From the NCBI GenBank assembly GCA_047632595.1, contig JBLIDK010000056.1, positions 1 to 11,708 of the forward strand: a DNA stretch of 11,708 bases, given 5' to 3'. Positions 7,299 through 11,708 of this stretch are shown one piece after another; within the stretch, counting starts at the first letter, position 1; each line of letters starts with the position of its first letter. Made by a program: the position numbers and the translations under genes. The notes beneath the pieces are model-generated. The model did no database searches, was not told the DNA's origin, and worked only from the letters and a program-made list of their open reading frames with translations. The DNA comes from JBLIDK01 sp047632595. Its GTDB lineage: Bacteria; Bacteroidota; Bacteroidia; Sphingobacteriales; Sphingobacteriaceae.

Positions 7299-8186
7299 AT
7301 GAATACCAATATTTGGAACGACCTGAAAAACTTGTTTTTGCATCCTAAAAATGCACTTGACATGCTGTTGGTTATTAATGTTGCAGTATTCTTGCTTGTA
7401 AGTATTGTCAAGACCGTCTTTTTCTTATTAAGCATTGACCCCACTGTTTTTTCATCACTTATACATTGGCTAAGTCTTCCTGCTTCTTTTTCTGCTTTGC
7501 TGTTTCAACCGTGGTCCATTTTTACCTATATGTTTTTACATCAAGGGTTTTTTCACTTGCTGTTTAATATGCTTTGGTTGTATTGGCTTGGTAGAATTTT
7601 TATAGACTTTCTAAATCATAAAAAATTAACAACGGTTTACATTTTAGGTGGTATTGGTGGCGGTTTGATTTATATGGTTCTGTTCAACCTATTCCCGGTA
7701 TTTTCAAACAGTGTAAATGGAAGCTACTTATTAGGAGCCTCGGCTGGAGTTTTAGCTGTTGTTGTTGCTACGGCAACGCTAGTTCCAGAATATACAATTA
7801 GGCTACTATTTATTGGGAATGTTAAGCTTAAACATATTGCTTTATTTTCAATACTACTTGACATAATAAGCATTGGCAATAGTAATCCAGGTGGGCATAT
7901 TGCCCATTTAGGAGGCGCCTTGGTTGGTTTTATTTACATTAAGCAATTGCAAAAAGGCAATGATTTTGGACAAAAAATTGGCAACTTCTTTTCTGGATTT
8001 ACGAACATGTTTAATAAGAAAGACCCAATTAAAGTAGTTCATAAACAAACCGTTTCAAAGCCGAAAAGCAAAACGGCTGCCGATCAAAAAACCATTGACG
8101 GTATTTTAGATAAAATCAGTGAAAGCGGTTACGACAGTTTAAGTGTTGAGGAGAAAAGGATTCTATTTCAAGCCAGTGAAGACTAG
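7299..8186 (+). CDS. Rhomboid family intramembrane serine protease with C-terminal cytoplasmic tail (second of pair)
   Basis: The 295-residue protein is a divergent paralogue of its upstream neighbour. HQGFFHLLFN (81-90) gives His86 and Asn90, GASAG (146-150) gives nucleophile Ser148, and GGHIAHLGG (198-206) gives catalytic His203. Membrane helices fit near 20-45, 78-97, 111-133, 145-161, 167-190 and 199-215. It lacks the long loop of the first copy but adds a soluble, Lys-rich tail (216-295). This ends in a short conserved-looking module, roughly 261-293, containing ILDKISESGYDSLSVEEK. I recall this from Bacteroidota rhomboids as DUF6576. The tail should be cytoplasmic if the termini follow the usual six-helix topology. 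It is the last gene of the operon: its TAG overlaps by four bases the stop of the opposing gene, leaving no room for a terminator between them. Confidence 0.94.
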   Translation: MNTNIWNDLKNLFLHPKNALDMLLVINVAVFLLVSIVKTVFFLLSIDPTVFSSLIHWLSLPASFSALLFQPWSIFTYMFLHQGFFHLLFNMLWLYWLGRIFIDFLNHKKLTTVYILGGIGGGLIYMVLFNLFPVFSNSVNGSYLLGASAGVLAVVVATATLVPEYTIRLLFIGNVKLKHIALFSILLDIISIGNSNPGGHIAHLGGALVGFIYIKQLQKGNDFGQKIGNFFSGFTNMFNKKDPIKVVHKQTVSKPKSKTAADQKTIDGILDKISESGYDSLSVEEKRILFQASED

Positions 8187-8758
8187 CTGTCTACTTTATT
8201 AGGAGGGAAATTTAGTTTCTTAAATTTATCTTCTTCAAAATGTTCCAATAATAACTGAAATCGATGTGCCATATTTACTTCAGGTTCTGGTTCCCAAATA
8301 CGGCTTTCTTGATTTAGTTTAATCTTATCACCACCATCTTGAACATCTGCTAAAACTAAGTTATACTGAGGTCCGTCTGATGTGCTTTTTAATAGCATTC
8401 CTTTTTTAATATCCTCGTAAGCAATGTATGGGAATCTTTCCTTATTAATCTCCATTCTACTCCATTTGGCGGTAGCAAAACGTTGGTCAAGGTAAGCGCC
8501 AAGCATAATAAGTGCTTTATTCTGACTCATTCTAAGAAGGTCGGTTGTAGTTTTAAGCATTTTAACACGCTCAAACTTTTTTTCTTTTGGGCCTAATTTA
8601 GCATTTTGCTTTCTCGGCTCAGGTGAAATAACAAATTCTTCCCAATTATCATATTTAGAGTTTAGATAGTCTAAATAGCCTTTAATCTCATTGACATTAT
8701 TAATATTATCGTCTATTAAAACGTTTTTGTGATCGAAAACAGAAATTGTTATTGGCAT
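8183..8758 (-). CDS. Hypothetical cytoplasmic protein, 191 residues, no recognised family
   Basis: I do not recognise this protein. The frame is long and clean, uses codons like its neighbours and begins with ATG after an A/T-rich leader. No signal peptide or membrane helix is visible, so it is probably cytoplasmic. It is strongly charged: a Lys/Arg-rich block at about 49-70 (RKQNAKLGPKEKKFERVK), then a likely helical stretch 66-105, and an acidic-to-basic C-terminal helix (157-182) ending in NFPPN. Residues 106-137 look like beta structure. No Cys or His cluster suggests a metal site, and I see no nuclease, ATPase or DNA-binding motif. The nearest gene on the same strand ends 280 bases upstream, so it is probably transcribed alone. 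It sits where the mutL-rhomboid operon ends and may be a lineage-specific insertion; its role is unknown. Confidence 0.7.
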   Translation of the reverse strand: MPITISVFDHKNVLIDDNINNVNEIKGYLDYLNSKYDNWEEFVISPEPRKQNAKLGPKEKKFERVKMLKTTTDLLRMSQNKALIMLGAYLDQRFATAKWSRMEINKERFPYIAYEDIKKGMLLKSTSDGPQYNLVLADVQDGGDKIKLNQESRIWEPEPEVNMAHRFQLLLEHFEEDKFKKLNFPPNKVDS

Positions 8759-9038
8759 AATTTATTGTTCAATTAAATTGGTAATATTTTACTTTAACAT
8801 AATTCAAGGCGGGAAATCATGTCTGTTAATTACATATTAATAAACATATAATGTTTTAAAGGTACTTTAATTTAAACAAAACCAACATAAAGACACTGTT
8901 TAGAGCGTTAAAAATTTAATTTGATAAAAGCTGAACTGCTTCAGTACGTTAATTCTGTATAGAATACTTTGCAGATTCTACTAATTCCATTAATCTCAAG
9001 ATATTCATCAAAAAACTAGCATTTAAAGGCTTAAGCTC
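8759..9038. other. Intergenic spacer of 280 bases with small inverted repeats
   Basis: This AT-rich spacer lies upstream of the hypothetical gene and downstream of the secreted repeat protein, both on the minus strand. It contains the CTGAA/TTCAG hairpin and three alternating copies of ATTCT/AGAAT/ATTCT (8952-8956, 8961-8965, 8975-8979) that could pair in two exclusive ways. I found no convincing TAnnTTTG promoter for the hypothetical gene, no plausible small protein and no tRNA-like fold. Confidence 0.5.
8931..8944 (-). terminator. Weak hairpin downstream of the repeat-protein gene, possible terminator
   Basis: On the minus strand CTGAA-GCAG-TTCAG forms a perfect five-pair stem with a four-base loop, followed directly by CTTTTATC. 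It lies about 95 bases past the stop of the secreted repeat protein. The stem is short and only moderately GC-rich, so factor-independent termination is uncertain. Confidence 0.25.
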
Positions 9039-11024
9039 TTACTTGTTTAAAATCATGTTCTTAGTTTGAACAACTTGACCTTCTATTTCTAGACTATAAT
9101 AGTACTGACCACTGCTTAAGTTTTGCGTATTTACAACAACTTCTCCTTCACCAGGTGTCGAAACCGAGTAGGTAGCCAATTTTCTTCCTTGATTGTCAAA
9201 TAATGATATGCTTGCATCAGTAGTTTCTTGTGGTACAAAATAAGGGATTGTAGTACTTTCCTCAAATGGGTTTGGATAGTTCTGATCTAATCTAGCGAGA
9301 TTTAAATCTTTGCTAGGCACCATCATTTCACCATCTATATTTTCTATCATGGCTTCCAAACTGTCTATTTTAGCGTCTGTAGAATCTCGATAATCGTCAA
9401 AAGCGTCAGAGAGAGCTTGAACTTGAGCCAAAACATCCGTCAATATGGGAGTTAAGTCTACGGAGGAAATACCACCTGCATCGGTTATCTGCAAGGAGTC
9501 TCCAACTAAGGCTAAATTTTGAATCAATTCATTTTCTGGGTCAGCATCTGCATCTTCCAAACCACTTAAGTCAACTGAATTAGCCGAGGAAATATAAAGT
9601 TCTTCGCCAACAAGGGTTAATTTTTGTGAATCTGTGTTTTGTTTGGTTGATATAAAGCCCACACCATCCCAATATTCAATAGAGTTTGAGTCTGTGTTAT
9701 AAATTGTCATTCCTACATCTGATAAACTTAGAATAGTAGAAAATGCTTCTTTTTGTGCAACCGATAATCGATTTAGTAAAAGACCCTTGTCGGTATTGCT
9801 CAAATCTATTGCGGCATTTAAATTAGGACTACTAGTACCAATAGCTACTGTTAAAGGGATACTTTCCGAGCCAATTACAAATGCATTATTTGTATCAACA
9901 GTTGCGCCGTTTCCAAAGACAATTGAGTTTTTTGCATTGGAATTTACATTTGCTCCATGCCCAAAGGCCATAGCTGAATCAGATGAAATAATAGTATTAC
10001 TTCCTAAACCAATTGAATATTTGTTTGTGCTGATTGCGTCTGACCCTAATAAAATAGTATACTCTGATGCAGCGTTGATATTTACAAGATTTCCCAATCC
10101 AATTGCATTATTTCCTCCTACATAATGGTCTTGACCAATTGATATAGAATTTGTGCCATCATTGAATCCCGAGAAACCAATCATTATAACGTCGTTTTGT
10201 CTTGGCCTGGAATCTGCTCCTATAAAAACACATCTTGAACGAACGGTATGATCAAAATCGGCATATGCACCCATCCCAACATTGTCTTCTCCTTCTCTAT
10301 TAGTATATCCCGCATAATAACCTACGTAAGTGTTTCTGTTAGCGTTGGAAGTACTGATTGTTCTGTTATTATCCCCGCCAGCAAGTGCGCCAATAAAAGT
10401 ATTGAAATCTGCATGTTCAGTAGCTGCTCCTGCCGCTTGGCCAATCATTGTGTTAAAAATTCCTACGCCAATATCTATTCCAGCTGAGTCACCAACAGCT
10501 GTGTTTTTATAACCTGTAGTTACATCATGTAGCGCGTCATTACCAACAGCGGTATTTTGGTAACCGGTGGTGTTTAATCTGCCCGCTACGCTTCCGATAA
10601 AAGTATTGTCATCCCCATCTGTGTTGTTATATCCAGCATCTTCGCCTACAAATGTATTGTCCCTGCCAGTAGTATTATTTCGACCGGATTCTTGCCCCAC
10701 AAATGTGTTATCACTACCCGAACTATTACTATATCCGGCTAACGTTCCTATAAATGTGTTATCTGATGCATTATTGAAATATCCTGCATATTTTCCAACG
10801 AATGTGTTGTCTATTCCCTGTATGTTGGAATACCCAGAATTTGCACCAACAAATGTATTATTACTTGAATTCGTCGCACTGAAACCAGAACTATCACCAT
10901 AAAAAGAATTATAATCACCCGTCGTGATTGAAGCTCCAGAACCGGTTCCTTGAACTTCATTGTCGGTTTGGGCAAAAGTATAAAGGGAAAAAAGTAAGGC
11001 TGAAACGATTAAAATCTTTTTCAT
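9039..11024 (-). CDS. Secreted repeat-rich surface protein with type IX secretion sorting domain
   Basis: The chosen ATG at 11022-11024 gives 661 residues starting MKKILIVSALLFSLYTFAQ, a clear signal peptide with cleavage near 18-19. A longer frame from 11099 would bury it behind 25 unlikely residues. Residues 39-264 hold 13 repeats of mostly 17 residues, pattern NTFVGxxAGYxNxxGxD. Residues 292-390 hold repeats of 14 or 16 residues resembling YadA head repeats (NSIxIG...). Both probably form beta-roll layers. Residues 405-455 are a module common in Bacteroidota surface proteins (DKGLLL, IYNT, YWDG). Residues 458-515 contain two copies of a LxLVGxxLxI motif around DADADPENE. A likely coiled coil follows (about 528-560). 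The C-terminal 81 residues, beginning QNYPNPF (581-587), match the type IX secretion sorting domain. It is therefore probably exported and anchored at the surface, perhaps for adhesion; ligand unknown. Confidence 0.9.
   Translation of the reverse strand: MKKILIVSALLFSLYTFAQTDNEVQGTGSGASITTGDYNSFYGDSSGFSATNSSNNTFVGANSGYSNIQGIDNTFVGKYAGYFNNASDNTFIGTLAGYSNSSGSDNTFVGQESGRNNTTGRDNTFVGEDAGYNNTDGDDNTFIGSVAGRLNTTGYQNTAVGNDALHDVTTGYKNTAVGDSAGIDIGVGIFNTMIGQAAGAATEHADFNTFIGALAGGDNNRTISTSNANRNTYVGYYAGYTNREGEDNVGMGAYADFDHTVRSRCVFIGADSRPRQNDVIMIGFSGFNDGTNSISIGQDHYVGGNNAIGLGNLVNINAASEYTILLGSDAISTNKYSIGLGSNTIISSDSAMAFGHGANVNSNAKNSIVFGNGATVDTNNAFVIGSESIPLTVAIGTSSPNLNAAIDLSNTDKGLLLNRLSVAQKEAFSTILSLSDVGMTIYNTDSNSIEYWDGVGFISTKQNTDSQKLTLVGEELYISSANSVDLSGLEDADADPENELIQNLALVGDSLQITDAGGISSVDLTPILTDVLAQVQALSDAFDDYRDSTDAKIDSLEAMIENIDGEMMVPSKDLNLARLDQNYPNPFEESTTIPYFVPQETTDASISLFDNQGRKLATYSVSTPGEGEVVVNTQNLSSGQYYYSLEIEGQVVQTKNMILNK
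9855..10151 (-). repeat. Coding repeats of 14/16 residues resembling the YadA head
   Basis: Within the secreted protein, units start at residues 292, 306, 322, 336, 350, 366 and 380, so steps are 14 or 16 residues. Each begins with a variant of NSIxIG or YSIGLG and continues with a loop such as GxGAxVxxxN. The copies are diverged at DNA level, which argues for selection on the fold rather than recent duplication. Confidence 0.7.
10233..10910 (-). repeat. Coding tandem repeats of 51 bases (17 residues), 13 units
   Basis: Units of the secreted protein start at residues 39, 56, 73, 89, 106, 123, 140, 157, 174, 191, 208, 231 and 248. Steps are 17 residues except one of 16 and one of 23. The strongest copies carry NTFVG or NTFIG and then AGY. 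On the plus strand the core appears as near-identical ACAAATGTATT-like blocks spaced 51, 51, 48 and 51 bases between 10645 and 10860. This regularity makes the tract a candidate for copy-number change. Confidence 0.85.
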
Positions 11025-11057
11025 GTTTGAAGTCTTTAAATGAATAAAAATTGCTTT

Positions 11058-11096
11058 TAGATTGTAATCTACAATTTTGGAGGCGAAAAACAAAAA
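11058..11096 (-). promoter_or_regulatory. Possible promoter of the secreted repeat-protein gene with overlapping 14-base dyad
   Basis: Read on the minus strand, TTTTTG (11096-11091) is followed after 19 bases by TAGATTAC (11071-11064). This has the right spacing for a Bacteroidota promoter, but the -7 box has two mismatches. The same place carries a perfect dyad, TAGATT-GT-AATCTA (11058-11071), which could be an operator covering the -7 box. The leader would be about 33 bases. Confidence 0.3.
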
Positions 11097-11190
11097 CACT
11101 CCTTATTTACAAGAATTAGATATGGTAAATAATCTGTTAAATTCTCCATCTAAAGATTAACATTCGGATATTTACACCCTCAAATAAAAT

Positions 11191-11706
11191 ATGAAAAGAA
11201 TATCGTTTATATTAATCGTGCTAGTATTATCTGGTTTTGGAATAAAGGGAGCTAACTTTCTTCACGACTTTTTTGTCTCCATTACAGAATTAAACTATAA
11301 TTCAGAAAGCAAAACCTTTCAAGTTTCTATAAAGCTATTTTCTGAAGATTTTGAAAAGGCCTTGGCTGAAAGTGGAGTACCGGGGATTGTATTTAGTAAA
11401 GAAGATAATGACCCTAAAGTTGATGAATACATTAATCGATATATCAACAAACACTTTGCTCTGCAAGTAAACGGAAAGGATATTACATTCAATTACATTG
11501 GTAAAAAACCAGAATTTGATGTCACTTACCTATTTATTGAAACAGAAAAAGTAAGAAATCCTGAGAAAGTTACCATCACCAATACTTTACTCTGCTCTGA
11601 ATTTGAAGAGCAAACAAACATGATTCAAATAACATTTGAAGAAGGAGGAGGTGTGAAAAGCTTGTTGTTAAATAGAAGAAAACCAACTGACTCTGTTTCT
11701 AAATGA
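11191..11706 (+). CDS. Small exported protein resembling DUF6702
   Basis: The 171-residue protein starts with a signal peptide (MKR, then hydrophobic 4-18, cleavage around 20-21), so it should be periplasmic or surface-exposed. The mature part opens with HDFFVSITELNYN and continues with KTFQVSIKLFSEDFEKAL, a Tyr-Ile-Asn-Arg-Tyr helix, a VNGKDITFNYIGKK segment and NTLLCSEFEEQTNMI. This order fits the DUF6702 family of Bacteroidota, whose members commonly open with HKFYVS-like residues. The match is from memory of the pattern, and no biochemical function is established to my knowledge. As I recall, such genes often precede an M1-family metallopeptidase. Consistent with an operon, the TGA stop overlaps an ATG at 11703-11705. 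It diverges from the secreted repeat protein; no clear promoter of its own is visible in the AT-rich leader. Confidence 0.75.
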   Translation: MKRISFILIVLVLSGFGIKGANFLHDFFVSITELNYNSESKTFQVSIKLFSEDFEKALAESGVPGIVFSKEDNDPKVDEYINRYINKHFALQVNGKDITFNYIGKKPEFDVTYLFIETEKVRNPEKVTITNTLLCSEFEEQTNMIQITFEEGGGVKSLLLNRRKPTDSVSK

Positions 11707-11708
11707 GC

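Noticed and set aside
8759..9038. Possible small RNA or CRISPR-like array in the spacer
   Set aside because: No evenly spaced direct repeats, no strong promoter-terminator pair and only short AT-rich hairpins are present.
9787..10125. Plus-strand frame of 112 codons
   Set aside because: It is antisense to the YadA-like repeats of the secreted protein, with no leader, no family likeness and an amino-acid pattern explained by the opposite strand.
10567..10902. Open plus-strand frame of 111 codons with regular LPxxLxPxxxPTNVLS-like repeats
   Set aside because: It is the antisense image of the 51-base coding repeats. The minus-strand frame has a signal peptide, repeat fold and sorting domain, so the regularity is inherited from that gene.
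9039..11024. Reading the repeat protein as a classical YadA-type trimeric autotransporter
   Set aside because: There is no C-terminal membrane-anchor barrel; the last 81 residues instead match the type IX sorting domain.
11025..11099. N-terminal extension of the secreted protein by 25 residues from an ATG at 11099
   Set aside because: It would place an ordinary signal peptide at residue 26 and covers the best promoter candidate; the internal ATG at 11024 begins directly with MKK and a hydrophobic core.

Overview
The window is an AT-rich chromosomal stretch of a Bacteroidota bacterium, most likely a marine Flavobacteriia-type organism. The evidence is a type IX secretion C-terminal sorting domain, an exported glycoside hydrolase 3/beta-lactamase-family fusion, a mutL-rhomboid-rhomboid gene order that I associate with this phylum, A-rich leaders without Shine-Dalgarno sequences, and TAnnTTTG-like promoter boxes. 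No RNA genes, CRISPR arrays, insertion sequences or integrase genes are visible.

Left part (1-4161): the 3' part of an Omp85-type outer-membrane barrel gene runs rightward off the left edge. It meets head-on a 977-residue exported enzyme that joins a NagZ-like beta-N-acetylglucosaminidase to a serine beta-lactamase-fold domain. The two stop codons overlap. The best functional reading is salvage or turnover of peptidoglycan fragments outside the cytoplasm.

Middle (4162-8186): a divergent intergenic region of 194 bases separates the enzyme from a tight rightward operon. The operon encodes a small C-terminally anchored membrane protein, MutL, and two different rhomboid proteases. Gaps are 3 bases, a 1-base overlap and 10 bases, so the four are probably co-transcribed. 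MutL keeps its ATPase half, but the metal-binding motifs of its nuclease half look degraded.

Right part (8183-11708): an unrecognised 191-residue cytoplasmic protein converges on the second rhomboid, again with a four-base overlap of stop codons. A 280-base spacer follows. Next is a 661-residue secreted surface protein built from two successive kinds of beta-roll repeat, a coiled coil and a type IX secretion signal. Divergent from it lies a small exported protein resembling DUF6702; its stop overlaps a possible ATG of the next gene at the window edge.

Most of the window is ordinary housekeeping and cell-envelope DNA. The items most worth a second look are the enzyme fusion, the altered MutL nuclease motifs, the rhomboid pair beside a possible single-span substrate, and the two-stage repeat protein. 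I see no clear new defence or mobile system.
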